Shown: piece by piece, positions 34,919 through 50,052 of the stretch
Layout of the letters: each line of letters begins with the position of its first letter
How positions within the stretch are numbered: the first letter of the stretch is position 1
Source: Chondromyces crocatus
GTDB lineage: Bacteria > Myxococcota_A > Polyangia > Polyangiales > Polyangiaceae
Reading direction: 5' to 3'
Assembly: GCF_001189295.1 (NCBI RefSeq)
Contig: NZ_CP012159.1
Coordinates: forward strand, 3,670,973-3,734,972
DNA: 64,000 bases
Notes under the pieces: model-generated
Database searches by the model: none
Seen by the model: the letters and a program-made list of their open reading frames with translations, nothing else
Told to the model about the DNA's origin: nothing
Program-made: the position numbers and the translations under genes

Positions 34919-34941
34919 AAGGTATAAATCGATTGCATCTT
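34919..34941. promoter_or_regulatory. NsrR operator 1 (23-bp imperfect palindrome)
   Basis: Arms AAGGTATAAAT and GATTGCATCTT with a 1-base centre; the second arm reads AAGATGCAATC on the other strand, close to the NsrR half-site AAGATGYATTT. It starts 5 bases before the nsrR start codon and covers the proposed hmp -35 region. Confidence 0.65.
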
Positions 34942-34962
34942 TGAACCAGGGGTGACTATAAG
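34933..34962 (+). promoter_or_regulatory. Proposed hmp promoter
   Basis: TTGCAT (34933-34938), an 18-base spacer and TATAAG (34957-34962) fit a sigma-70 -35/-10 pair. Operator 1 overlaps the -35 and operator 2 begins inside the -10, so bound NsrR would block polymerase. Assigned by eye. Confidence 0.45.
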
Positions 34963-34982
34963 ATTCATGTTTGATGCACCTT
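34960..34982. promoter_or_regulatory. NsrR operator 2 (23-bp imperfect palindrome)
   Basis: Arms AAGATTCATGT and TGATGCACCTT around one base; the second arm reads AAGGTGCATCA on the other strand. Both match the NsrR half-site AAGATGYATTT well. Its centre is 41 bp from that of operator 1, about four helical turns. It ends 13 bases before the hmp start, adjoining its GAGGAGG ribosome site. Confidence 0.68.
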
Positions 34983-34995
34983 TGAGGAGGATGCC

Positions 34996-36207
34996 ATGTC
35001 CCGAACCCTCAGCGAGCACACCATCTCGGTGGTGAAGGCGACCGTCCCGGCTTTGCAGGCGCACGGCGTGACCATCACGCGGCGCATGTACGAGCGGATG
35101 TTCAAGAACGAGTCGATCCGCAATCTGTTCAACCAGTCGCACCACGGTGCGTCCGGCTCGCAGCCCCACGCGCTCGCCGCGGCGGTGCTCGCCTATGCAC
35201 AGAACATCGACAACCTCGCGGTGCTGGCCCCGGCCATCGAGCGGATCGCGCAGAAGCACGCTGGGTTGAACATCCTGCCGGAGCATTATCCGTTCGTGGC
35301 AGAGGCGCTTCTGGCGGCCATCCAGGATGTGCTGGGTGATGCGGCCACGCCCGAGGTGATGGACGCGTGGGGCGCGGCCTACTGGTTCCTCGCCGAGGTG
35401 CTCATCGGGCGAGAGGCGCAGATCTACCGTGAGGCGGCGGAGGCGCGCGGAGGCTGGAACGGCTGGCGCGATTTCGTGGTCACCGAGCGGGTGCGCGAGA
35501 GCGACTGCATCACCTCGTTCACGCTGGTCCCGGCCGATGGGAAGCCCGTGCTCGAGCACCGGCCCGGTCAGTACCTGACCTTCTGGGTGGATCTCCCCGG
35601 GCGTTCCCCCCTGAAGCGGAACTACAGCATCTCGTCCGCGCCGAGCGATGCGTCGTACCGGATCACGGTGAAGCGAGAGCCGGAAGGCACGGTCTCGGGC
35701 TGGCTCCACGACGAGGTGAAGGTGGGGACGCGCTTGAAGGTGGCACCCCCGGCCGGAGAGTTCTTCTTGCCGGAGACGCCCGCGCGTCCGGTGGTGCTGC
35801 TCAGCGGGGGCGTGGGCCAGACGCCGTTGCTCAGCATGCTGGACACCCTGGCCGTACAGCATCCGGAGGTGCGCACGCATTTCGTGCATGGCGCGCTGAA
35901 CGGCGCACTCCACGCGCTCGGGACGCATGTCCGGGGGGTGGCGCAGCAGTCGTCGGGGAACATCGCCGCGACGGTGTTCTACGAGAAGCCGCGCAACGAA
36001 GACCGCCACGGGGTGGACTACGACGAAGCGGGCCTGATCTCGCTCGACTGGCTCCAGGCGAACACGCCGCTGGGGGACGCGGACTACTATCTCTGCGGGC
36101 CGCGGCCGTTCCTGCGCGCCTTCGTGGGGGGGCTGGGCAAGCTCGGGGTGCCAGCCGCGCAGATCCACTACGAGTTCTTCGGACCTGCGGACGAGCTGCT
36201 GGCCTGA
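34996..36207 (+). CDS. hmp: Flavohaemoglobin Hmp (nitric oxide dioxygenase)
   Basis: 403 aa, full length. Globin domain 1-140 with B10 Tyr (Y32 in RRMYERMF) and proximal H88 (IAQKHAGLNILPEHYP). FAD domain with RNYSISSAPS at about 206 and the flavin loop GRSPLK. NAD domain with LLSGGVGQTPLLSML at about 275 and YYLCGPRPFLRAF near the end. The enzyme oxidises NO to nitrate with O2 and NAD(P)H in the cytosol. GAGGAGG lies 5 bases before ATG 34996. Expression is expected to be derepressed by NO via the adjacent NsrR. Confidence 0.96.
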   Translation: MSRTLSEHTISVVKATVPALQAHGVTITRRMYERMFKNESIRNLFNQSHHGASGSQPHALAAAVLAYAQNIDNLAVLAPAIERIAQKHAGLNILPEHYPFVAEALLAAIQDVLGDAATPEVMDAWGAAYWFLAEVLIGREAQIYREAAEARGGWNGWRDFVVTERVRESDCITSFTLVPADGKPVLEHRPGQYLTFWVDLPGRSPLKRNYSISSAPSDASYRITVKREPEGTVSGWLHDEVKVGTRLKVAPPAGEFFLPETPARPVVLLSGGVGQTPLLSMLDTLAVQHPEVRTHFVHGALNGALHALGTHVRGVAQQSSGNIAATVFYEKPRNEDRHGVDYDEAGLISLDWLQANTPLGDADYYLCGPRPFLRAFVGGLGKLGVPAAQIHYEFFGPADELLA

Positions 36208-36303
36208 GCGCGGAGCCCGAGCACCGCGCCTCTTCTCGGTATCCGCAGCGATGGGCTGGAGGGGTCGATGAGGGCCGACGCCACGGCGCCGGCCCGCGCC
36301 GAC

Positions 36304-38472
36304 TCAGAGCTCTCTGGCGCAGCGAAAGCCGATGCCGGGGGCAGAGGCCGTGGCGAGCTGGTGGAAGCGGAACGCGGGGTTCAGCCAGAGCGCGAAGCCT
36401 CCGTTGAAGCCGCCGCCACGGATCGCCTTCCGATCGCCGGCGGGAGCGCCCTTCGGGTTGACCTGCTCTTCGTCCTTGTAGACGGCGAACCAGTCGCCGG
36501 TCCATTCCCACACGTTGCCGACCATGTCGTTGAGGCCGAACTTGGTCTTGCCCTTGGGGAACGAGCCGACGGGCGCCGTGCCGGGGAAGCCATCATTGGC
36601 TTCGTACATGCGCTGGCTGGGCTTCGCGCCGCGCGCGGTCTCCCACTCCGTGCACTCGGTGCCGCAGGCGTTCATGAAGGTGTGATCGCCGACCTCGTTC
36701 CCCCACGGGAACTTCCGGCCGTCGGAGCCGCGCGCGGCGTACTCCCACTCGGCCTCGGTGGGGAGGCGCTTCTTCTGCACCTTGCAGTAGGCGTCCGCGA
36801 GGTCCCAGCTGACGCAGTTGATGGGGTGCTTGGTGAGCTCGGGCTTGCCGAAGGTGCAGTGCTCCGAGATCGTCTTGAGCAGCTTCTCGTGCTCCGCGTC
36901 GCTGACCGAGGGATCCTTGGGGAAGGAGATGGCTTCCGGGGGGCGCTTGCAGTCGCCGACGTCGGAGCAGGCCTGGTACTCGCCGGCCGTCACCTCGTTG
37001 ATGTCGATGCAGAACGAGTCGATGGTGACCTTGTGCGCGGGTTGCCAGAGCTTGAAGGTCGGCTCGTCGGAGCCCATGAAGAAGCGGCCACCCGTGACGA
37101 GCGCCATCCCTTCGGGGCATCCCGGAGGAGCGGCCGCGCTCGTGGCCGCGCTGGCGCTCGCGCTGGGAGCGCCAGCGGCGACCGAGGCCGTGGGTGAGGT
37201 GTCGGCGGTGGTGGTCACCTCCGATCCGCCGCCGAGGATCTTCAGGGCGGCGAAGCCGCCAGCGGCGAGGATGACGGCGCCGAGGGCACCCAGAACGACG
37301 GGGGCCGCGGAGCGCTTGGTGGGGACGGCCGTCGAGGTGGAGGGCACGAACGAGCCGGAGTTCTCGGGCTGACGCGTGCCACCGACCACGGCCGGGCCCG
37401 ACCCGGGGAGGCTGGAGGGAGGAGAGGCGCCCGCTCCGGCGTAGCCAGGCATCGAGGGGAGTGAGCTGCGTGATGGGATCCCCGAGGACACGAGCCCGCT
37501 GCTCGTGGCCGGGCTCCAGGTGCCAGCGTCGGGGAAGACGGCCTGGTGTAGGGCAGTCCAGAACTGCCCCATGGTCCTGAACCGCTCCTGAGGGGACACG
37601 GCGAGCGCCTGCAGGAGGACGGCCTCGACGGTGCTGCCGAGATCCAGCCCGAAGGCACGCGTGGTGGGTCGCCGGATGGGGTCACGGCTCTCCACGGCGA
37701 GCTGCATGTAGTCGTCGCCCTGGAGGGCGGACTTGCCGGTGAGGATCTCGACCAGGATCAGCGCCATGGCGAACACGTCGGTCCACGGTCCCGTCGCGCC
37801 GTGGGTACGGCTGAACTGCTCCGGGGCGCCGTAGTTCGGCGTGAACGCGGTGATGTCTTGCCCGGTGTGGGCCAGCGCGGCTGCGGCCGCGGCGTGCTCC
37901 GACATGACCTTGGCGATGCCGAAATCGAGGACCTTCACGTGGACGCCGATCCCGCGGGGGTCGCCGATCACGAAGATGTTCGCCGGCTTGATGTCACGGT
38001 GGGCGATGCCACGCGCATGGACCTGCTCCAGTGCGACCGCCGCCGGTTCGAGCAAGGCCATCGCCTCGTGCAAGCTGCGGTTCGGGGCGCCGCCCTGTGT
38101 CTCCTCCCAGAGCACTGCGTCGAGGGGCTTTCCTTCGAGCCACTCGAGGACCATGTACGGGAGCCACTGGCCGTCGGGGCTGGTGAAGGTACCGATGTCG
38201 CGGGCCTGCACGATCGCGGCGGAGCGGCTCGACAGCTCGGCCATGAGGCGCCCCTCCTGGATGAAGCCGTCGAGCAGCTTGTCGCGCTGGTCCGCGGGGG
38301 CGTTGGCCAGGATCTTGAAGCACTTCAGCGCGACGGGCTGTCGCCAGATGGTGTGCTCGGCCTTGTAGACGACGCTGAAGCCGCCCTCGCCCACCGCGTG
38401 GCTGATCAGATACTTCTCTGCGATGAGGGTGCCCGAGATGCCGAGCGGGTCGCGGGTGCGCTGGGAACTCAT
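36304..38472 (-). CDS. Ser/Thr protein kinase fused to a sulfatase-modifying-factor (SUMF1) domain
   Basis: 722 aa. Kinase domain 20-300: GEGGFSVVYK (28-37), catalytic Lys K50 (ALK), HRDIKPANIF (158-167) and DFG (183-185), so active by motif. A Ser/Pro/Gly linker precedes a transmembrane span near 392-412 (VVLGALGAVILAAGGFAAL). The outer domain from about 455 is SUMF1/FGE-like: GGRFFMGSDEPTFK, INEVTAGEY, PINCVSWDLADAYC, RLPTEAEWEYAARG and FGLNDMVGNVWEWTGD, ending RCAREL. In such fusions the SUMF1 domain often binds ligand instead of making formylglycine. It has AAGGAG before the ATG. Confidence 0.93.
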   Translation of the reverse strand: MSSQRTRDPLGISGTLIAEKYLISHAVGEGGFSVVYKAEHTIWRQPVALKCFKILANAPADQRDKLLDGFIQEGRLMAELSSRSAAIVQARDIGTFTSPDGQWLPYMVLEWLEGKPLDAVLWEETQGGAPNRSLHEAMALLEPAAVALEQVHARGIAHRDIKPANIFVIGDPRGIGVHVKVLDFGIAKVMSEHAAAAAALAHTGQDITAFTPNYGAPEQFSRTHGATGPWTDVFAMALILVEILTGKSALQGDDYMQLAVESRDPIRRPTTRAFGLDLGSTVEAVLLQALAVSPQERFRTMGQFWTALHQAVFPDAGTWSPATSSGLVSSGIPSRSSLPSMPGYAGAGASPPSSLPGSGPAVVGGTRQPENSGSFVPSTSTAVPTKRSAAPVVLGALGAVILAAGGFAALKILGGGSEVTTTADTSPTASVAAGAPSASASAATSAAAPPGCPEGMALVTGGRFFMGSDEPTFKLWQPAHKVTIDSFCIDINEVTAGEYQACSDVGDCKRPPEAISFPKDPSVSDAEHEKLLKTISEHCTFGKPELTKHPINCVSWDLADAYCKVQKKRLPTEAEWEYAARGSDGRKFPWGNEVGDHTFMNACGTECTEWETARGAKPSQRMYEANDGFPGTAPVGSFPKGKTKFGLNDMVGNVWEWTGDWFAVYKDEEQVNPKGAPAGDRKAIRGGGFNGGFALWLNPAFRFHQLATASAPGIGFRCAREL

Positions 38473-38673
38473 AAGCTCCTTCGAAGAGGGGACGGCATCT
38501 TAGCCAGGACGCGGCCCGAAGTGGACCTTCCTGAACGCTGGGGGGCGCTTCATGGAGCGCGAAGACCAGGAGGCGTCTCGCTTCGCGCGCGCGTTGCCCT
38601 GATTCTTCAGGTGTTTTCCAGCGGTGGGGCACAATGGGTCAGGCGACCCCTGCCGGGGTGCCGAGCGCGGGGG

Positions 38674-40855
<2,182 letters not shown>

Positions 40856-40956
40856 CGTGCGCTCCTGGTGTGTCCCGGTTCTATGCCAGGACGTGTCCGG
40901 CGTCGAACGAGTTCGGCGCCGTCGTCCGGCCGGCTCCCGCTGGGGGCGGAGGCGCA

Positions 40957-40974
40957 CATCACGCACCCGTGATG
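40957..40974. promoter_or_regulatory. 7-4-7 perfect dyad in the divergent promoter region
   Basis: CATCACG-CACC-CGTGATG lies in the 364-bp gap (40856-41219) between the MNIO precursor gene and the divergent barrel gene at 41220. It sits about 100 bp upstream of the precursor start and is a candidate regulator site, for example for a metal-responsive factor. The rest of the gap shows no other feature. Confidence 0.45.
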
Positions 40975-41219
40975 CACATATCTGCTGGCCTACGTCCTGC
41001 AGCGGGCCGTGCCGAACGCAGGGGGGGGCGGGGGTGCGAGCCAGGGGGACAACCCCGGCAGCCGCACCGTGACGGCCGAAGGGCGGCAGGGAACCTGCGC
41101 AGACGCCTGGCCGACGACGCTCGAGCTGGGCGGTGAGGCTCACGAGCGAGGTGTGGGGTGCGAACGCGCCTCGACCGCTCCCGTGCGGTGAGACTGAACA
41201 ACGAGGAGAACAGAGGACC

Positions 41220-41855
41220 ATGAACACGCTGGGATTCGTGTCGATGGGGTTCGCGGTGGTGGCGGTGGGTCTGACCTTCACCGGCGCTGCCAGCGCTCAG
41301 TCGAGCAGCTACGCCAGAGACTACCCCGATCTCAACGTCCGCAATGTCCCCCCGTCGGACAAGCCGTTGATCCGCAAGATCCCGCAGCCCGACTACTCCC
41401 TGGAGGGAGGGTTCGGCATCGTGGGCTACCTCGATGGGGCCGCCTCCATCGGACCCGCGTGGAACGTCCGGTTCACCGCCGCCTTCAACCAGCGCTTCGC
41501 CGGAGAGCTGAGTTACATGGGCTCATCGAGCAGCGTCGCTCAGACCGACAGCAGCCTGGTGATGACGGCGCTCGACGCCTCGGCGCGCTTCAACATCCTG
41601 CTCGCCGATCAAGCGTTCGTGCAACCGTTCGTCGCGGCGGGGCTGGGCTACGCGGGATTTGCTGGCGAAGGGGGCGACCCCTTCACGGTCACGGTGCCCG
41701 TGGCCGCAGGGGTGGAGCGGCTCCTGACCGAGCACGTGAAGGTGGGAGCGCGGTTCAACGTTCGGCCCACGTTCTTCGACGACATCGGGACCGGACCCGA
41801 GACACAGGGCGCCGACTCATGGCAGGTCGTCGGTCAGGTGGGCGGCGCGTTCTGA
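41220..41855 (+). CDS. Predicted outer-membrane beta-barrel protein
   Basis: 211 aa from ATG 41220 (AGAGGA upstream). Signal peptide MNTLGFVSMGFAVVAVGLTF to ASAQ. Short strands alternate (AAFNQRFAGELSYMG, DASARFNILLAD, VQPFVAAGLGYAGFAG, VPVAAGVERLLTEHVKVGAR) and the protein ends VVGQVGGAF with a terminal Phe, the barrel-insertion signal. Similar to OmpA/OprF-sized 8-strand barrels; no function is recognised. It is divergent from the MNIO locus and could share its control. Confidence 0.78.
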   Translation: MNTLGFVSMGFAVVAVGLTFTGAASAQSSSYARDYPDLNVRNVPPSDKPLIRKIPQPDYSLEGGFGIVGYLDGAASIGPAWNVRFTAAFNQRFAGELSYMGSSSSVAQTDSSLVMTALDASARFNILLADQAFVQPFVAAGLGYAGFAGEGGDPFTVTVPVAAGVERLLTEHVKVGARFNVRPTFFDDIGTGPETQGADSWQVVGQVGGAF

Positions 41856-41916
41856 CCTGAAGGTTTGGCCTCCCACGGCGGGAGAACACCAGCGACATTT
41901 CGGGCGCACGCTTGGC

Positions 41917-42726
41917 TCAGAAACGGCCGCGGACGCCCATCCAGCCTGGACCCGCGACGACGTTCACCGGCTCCTGGCTCGATTTGCCAGGGCGGAGGAC
42001 GACCAGCGTGACACCTGCAGCCGCGGCGACGCCCGCGAGCACGAAGCTCACCGTGGAGACCGTCGCGAGCGTCATCCCCTTGTCCTTCGTCGCCCTCTCG
42101 GACTCCGGGCATCGCCCGCTGACGTCGCACGACTTCTCGAGGTCGCTGGCGACCCCGAACGACATGAGCCCCGTGACGGCCCCGACGCCGACGCCGACGC
42201 CTGCGACGCCGAACGCGATGGCGGCGGGCAGGAGAGAGCCCGAGCTGCGTGACCCGCTGCTCTGCGCATCGCCGGGAGCAGAAGGCGGCTCCGAGACGGG
42301 CGCGATGGGGGAGGTCGTCGGCGCTCCGGGCGATTCGCCGGGAGATGCCGGAGGGAGCGCCGCGATCTCCGTGCGCGCTTGCTGCTGGGCCTCGAAAAAC
42401 TCGGCGGGCGCGTAGTTGGCGAGCTTCTCATCGATGATGCGCTGGAAGACGGCTCTCGCTTCCTGGTGATGGCCGAGCTGAACATGGCTCCGTGCGACCA
42501 TCAGCAGGATCGTCGGCGCGTGGAAGTTGCGCTCGGCTTCCTCGAAGGCCTTCAGGGCCTCCTCGTATTTGCCTGCCTCGAAGTGACCAAACCCCTCGTT
42601 GGCGAGCGCGCGCGCCCGCTCACGATCACCGGCGACCGGGGCCGAGGCCGGACTTTGGGCCTTCGCGAGCCCCGGGGTCGACGCCGTCAGCGCGACCGCG
42701 CAGGCGAGAATCCATCGAACGTGCAT
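41917..42726 (-). CDS. TPR protein with signal peptide and C-terminal membrane spans
   Basis: 269 aa from ATG 42726. Signal peptide (ILACAVALTASTPGLAKAQ), then TPR units GFGHFEAGKYEEALKAFEEA and ILLMVARSHVQLGHHQEARA. A Pro/Ser-rich hinge leads to two hydrophobic spans (AAIAFGVAGVGVGVGAVTGL and TLATVSTVSFVLAGVAAAAG) separated by a Cys-bearing loop (CDVSGRC). This layout recurs in myxobacteria, often next to protein kinases. Role unknown. Confidence 0.82.
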   Translation of the reverse strand: MHVRWILACAVALTASTPGLAKAQSPASAPVAGDRERARALANEGFGHFEAGKYEEALKAFEEAERNFHAPTILLMVARSHVQLGHHQEARAVFQRIIDEKLANYAPAEFFEAQQQARTEIAALPPASPGESPGAPTTSPIAPVSEPPSAPGDAQSSGSRSSGSLLPAAIAFGVAGVGVGVGAVTGLMSFGVASDLEKSCDVSGRCPESERATKDKGMTLATVSTVSFVLAGVAAAAGVTLVVLRPGKSSQEPVNVVAGPGWMGVRGRF

Positions 42727-42796
42727 GCAGCCACCCACCGGGCGGAAGCTACCAGAGACCGGACCGAAAAGGTGAGCCAGAGATCTCTCCGGGCCC

Positions 42797-46957
<4,161 letters not shown>

Positions 46958-47234
46958 ATCCCCCTCCCCCCGGTCCGCTCTGGTTATAACATCAGGTGTC
47001 CATCCTGCTAAGCCCGCGTGACGGTGGCGTCGCGATCACGAAAACCTCGTCCGTTCGTGGGGATGCGCCTTACAAGCTGATTGAATCCGGTAAAACTTGC
47101 GCACGTCGATCCATAATCGATGCAAAGATCGGCAACCGAACTTGACCTTCGTCCTGCACGCCACCACGATGCCCCTGCATCCCCTGGATGACGATGGACG
47201 TGGTCACGTCCCCCTCCTACAATTTCATACGCCG

Positions 47235-48008
47235 ATGAGCCTTCACAGCCTCGCCGCACAGGGTTTCTCCGCGGCAGCCGACGCCTACGAGCGTGGGCGC
47301 CCCGATTACCCTCCCCAGGCCATAGAGATCCTCACGGACGCGCTTCGTCTGCACGCCGGTCGGGTCCTGCTCGATCTCGGCGCCGGAACGGGCAAGATGA
47401 CGCGCCTGCTCGTGTCTTCTGGCGTTCGACTGATCGCGGTCGAGCCTGTCGAAGAGATGCGACAGAAGCTCGCCGGCGCCACGCCCGGCCTGGAGATCCT
47501 CGATGGCGTTGCAGAAGCCATCCCTCTGCCGGATGCCTCGGTCGACGCCGTGATTGCCGCGCAGTCGTTCCACTGGTTCCACGCCGATCTGGCATTGCCC
47601 GAGATCCACCGTGTGCTGCGGCCCGAGGGGCGGGTGGCGCTGGTATGGAACATGCGGGACACCGGGGTGGCCTGGGTCGCTCGCCTGTCGGAGATCCTCG
47701 ATCGGCACGGTCGAGAGGCGCCCCACTACCGTGGCTTTGCCTGGCGGGCAGACCTCTCCACGAGCCCCCTCTTCGAGCCGGTGGCCGAGCGGGAGGTCTC
47801 CCACACGCAAGAGCTCGACGCCGAAGGGCTCGCCGAGCGCGCCGCTTCGATCAGCTACATCGCGGCGCTCCCGACCGCCGAGCGGCTGGCCGTGCTCCGC
47901 GAGGTCCGCCAGCTCGCTGCCGAGCACCCGGACCTCCGCGGGCGACCGACCTTCGCCTTCCCTTATCGGACCGTGGTAGCCATCTATGCGTGCCGAACCA
48001 TGAGGTGA
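47235..48008 (+). CDS. Class I SAM-dependent methyltransferase
   Basis: 257 aa. Motif I LLDLGAGTGKMTRLL at about 45-59, then VEPVEEMR (acidic motif II), and the DAVIAAQSFHWFHAD motif of the Methyltransf_11/ubiE-like group, followed by IHRVLRPEGRVALVWN. The F-S-A-A-A-D-A-Y-E-R-G-R-P-D-Y-P start is typical of this subfamily. Substrate unknown. Its stop overlaps the next gene by 19 bases. Confidence 0.9.
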   Translation: MSLHSLAAQGFSAAADAYERGRPDYPPQAIEILTDALRLHAGRVLLDLGAGTGKMTRLLVSSGVRLIAVEPVEEMRQKLAGATPGLEILDGVAEAIPLPDASVDAVIAAQSFHWFHADLALPEIHRVLRPEGRVALVWNMRDTGVAWVARLSEILDRHGREAPHYRGFAWRADLSTSPLFEPVAEREVSHTQELDAEGLAERAASISYIAALPTAERLAVLREVRQLAAEHPDLRGRPTFAFPYRTVVAIYACRTMR

Positions 48009-49198
48009 TCGTCGTCGGTGGTGGGCCAGCGGGCGTCACCGCGGCCCTCGCCTTCGCGCACCAGAAGCCAGCGCTCGCCGAGCGCATCGTCGTCCTCGAG
48101 CGAGACCACTACCCACGAGACAAGTACTGTGCGGGAGGTCTTGGCGGCCGCGCGGACAGGGCACTCGCCCGCCTCGGCGTCCACGTCGACGTGCCGAGCG
48201 TGGCCATCCGTGGCATGAGCGCCACCACCCTCGACGGCGAAGTCTCCGATCGAGCCGGGGTGATCGGCCGGGTGGTGCGACGGATCGAGTTCGATCACGC
48301 CCTCGCCCGCATCGCGCGAACCCGCGGCATCCAGGTCGTCGAAGGCGCGCGGGTCACCGCGCTGTCCTTCCATGACGAAGAGGTCGTCGCCGAGAGCACC
48401 AAGGGCGCTTTTCACGGTCGGGTGGTGATCGGCGCCGATGGCGTCGGGAGCATCGTCCGCCGCGCCCTCGGCTTGCCCTTCGGCCGCCTCCGTGCCCAGG
48501 CCGTGGAGGTCGACACCGAGCCGGTCGCCACGGATCGCCCCCGTGACATGCTCCACTTCGACCTCGATGATCACTCGTATGCCGGCTACGCCTGGGATTT
48601 CCCCACGCTCATCGATGGCGCGCCCATGGTCTGCCGTGGCGTGTACGTCCTTCACCCTGGAGCGCTTTCCAGGAGCGCATCGGACGAAGCCTTCGCAGGT
48701 GGCGATCCCGACGCCTTGCTGCGAGCCCACCTCCGCAAGCGCGGCCTCGACCCCGCGCGCTACAGGTTCAAGCGGTTCGCCGAGCGGGGCCTCGCGGCAG
48801 GCCTGACCATGGCGCGCCCTCGCGCCTTGCTCGTCGGTGAAGCCGCCGGAATCGATCCCCTCTTCGGGGAGGGCATCGCCCAGGCCATCGCGTACGGCGT
48901 GCTCGCGGGCGCTTACCTCGCCCCGCGTCTCGACGCAGGTGCGCTGGACTTCACCGACTGGGACCAGCACATCCAGCGCTCACGGCTCGGCGCCGATCTG
49001 CGGGTGCGGCGTCGCCTGGTCCGCCGCTTCTACGGCCGCGACCGCGTCCGGATCGAGCGAGGCGTCGCCGCCTCTCCCTCGCTGCTTCGGTTCGGCCTGC
49101 ATCATTTCAGCGGCGACCGCATGCCGATGAACGAAGGCATGCGGGCCTTCGTGGCCGCCCTCTCTCTTTATGCGCGCCTCCGCCTCCCGGTGCCCTGA
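47990..49198 (+). CDS. FAD-dependent oxidoreductase, geranylgeranyl-reductase family
   Basis: 402 aa from GTG 47990 (GTG 48005 is an alternative). FAD motif EVIVVGGGPAGVTAALAF at the start, an ERDHYPRDKYCAGGL segment, GRVVIGADGVGSIVRRALG at about 140 and ALLVGEAAGIDPLFGEGIAQ near 285, the order of the FixC/geranylgeranyl reductase (PHBH-fold) family. Reduces prenyl or polyene double bonds, or hydroxylates, in relatives. Overlaps the methyltransferase gene, so the two likely act on one small molecule. Confidence 0.88.
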   Translation: MPNHEVIVVGGGPAGVTAALAFAHQKPALAERIVVLERDHYPRDKYCAGGLGGRADRALARLGVHVDVPSVAIRGMSATTLDGEVSDRAGVIGRVVRRIEFDHALARIARTRGIQVVEGARVTALSFHDEEVVAESTKGAFHGRVVIGADGVGSIVRRALGLPFGRLRAQAVEVDTEPVATDRPRDMLHFDLDDHSYAGYAWDFPTLIDGAPMVCRGVYVLHPGALSRSASDEAFAGGDPDALLRAHLRKRGLDPARYRFKRFAERGLAAGLTMARPRALLVGEAAGIDPLFGEGIAQAIAYGVLAGAYLAPRLDAGALDFTDWDQHIQRSRLGADLRVRRRLVRRFYGRDRVRIERGVAASPSLLRFGLHHFSGDRMPMNEGMRAFVAALSLYARLRLPVP

Positions 49199-49508
49199 AG
49201 GCTGCCTCAGGGCATCGCAGCGCCCGCAGACACCGTCGACTCGGGGCGGCGCTGAGACCTGGGTTATCCAGGTGGATCCCAGGCGCACCACCACGCTCCC
49301 CCACCCATCGACCGTTCGAGACCAGTGCGACCCGTCCTGAGGCCTTCCGAGAGACGACAATGCAGGCTTTTTTTAGAAGCGCTGGATTCTTGCCTCGCCT
49401 CGCGTCATGCGCCCCGTGCGGCACGCGCCGTGCTAAACAAGAAGCTCAAACAACGACGCGAAAACCGAAACCACTCGCGCAAGTAAGTCGAAGGACGAGG
49501 GAAACGCC
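49199..49508. other. 310-bp intergenic region before the DsbD-alpha-like gene
   Basis: Carries the promoter region of the gene at 49509. A T7 run with GCAGG upstream lies at about 49370. The last 100 bases are relatively A-rich with AGG and GAGGG runs upstream of the ATG. No gene or clear hairpin was recognised. Confidence 0.35.
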
Positions 49509-49928
49509 ATGAAGAAGATCTTCACCATCGCCGCTCTGGTTGCTGCCACCGTTTCGGGCACCGCGCTCGCCGCCTCCGAGTACGAGTTCAAGGTCACGCC
49601 GCCTGCAGCTGCGAAGGCGAACTCGAAGGCAGAAGCCACCGTCTCGGTGACCGCCACCGGCGCGTGGAAGATCAACCAGGAGTACCCGGCGAAGCTCGTC
49701 CTCGACGAGACCAGCGGCCTGACCTTCGAGAAGGCGAAGCTCACGAAGGACGACAAGGGCAGCGTGAAGATCGACGACCACGCGGTCGAGTTCAAGATCG
49801 CGGTCACGCCCTCTGCCGCTGGCGCGAAGGAGATCAAGGGCAAGGTCAAGTTCGGCGTCTGCGACGCCGCGAAGACGCAGTGCCTCAGCAAGGAAGAGGC
49901 GGTCTCCATCAAGCTCGACGTGAAGTAA
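49509..49928 (+). CDS. Secreted protein with DsbD-alpha-like fold
   Basis: 139 aa. Signal peptide MKKIFTIAALVAATVSGTAL cut after ALAA. The mature beta-sandwich (YEFKVTPPAAAKANSKAEAT; GAWKINQEYPAKLVLDE; FGVCDAAKTQCLSKE) is like the N-terminal domain of DsbD or the related periplasmic domains that have a single Cys pair. The C-x7-C spacing differs from DsbD-alpha. Lys-rich, probably periplasmic. Role unknown; a redox carrier or adhesin-like protein is possible. Confidence 0.7.
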   Translation: MKKIFTIAALVAATVSGTALAASEYEFKVTPPAAAKANSKAEATVSVTATGAWKINQEYPAKLVLDETSGLTFEKAKLTKDDKGSVKIDDHAVEFKIAVTPSAAGAKEIKGKVKFGVCDAAKTQCLSKEEAVSIKLDVK

Positions 49929-50052
49929 CCTCTTCGCGAGCCGAAGAGCCTGCTGTGAGGGCGTGCCATGGGTGCGCCCTCTGCGTTTTGTGATCACCCG
50001 TCGTGTCACACTGCATTGTTTGAGCGACGCGTTGGGTTATTCTCGCGCCGCG

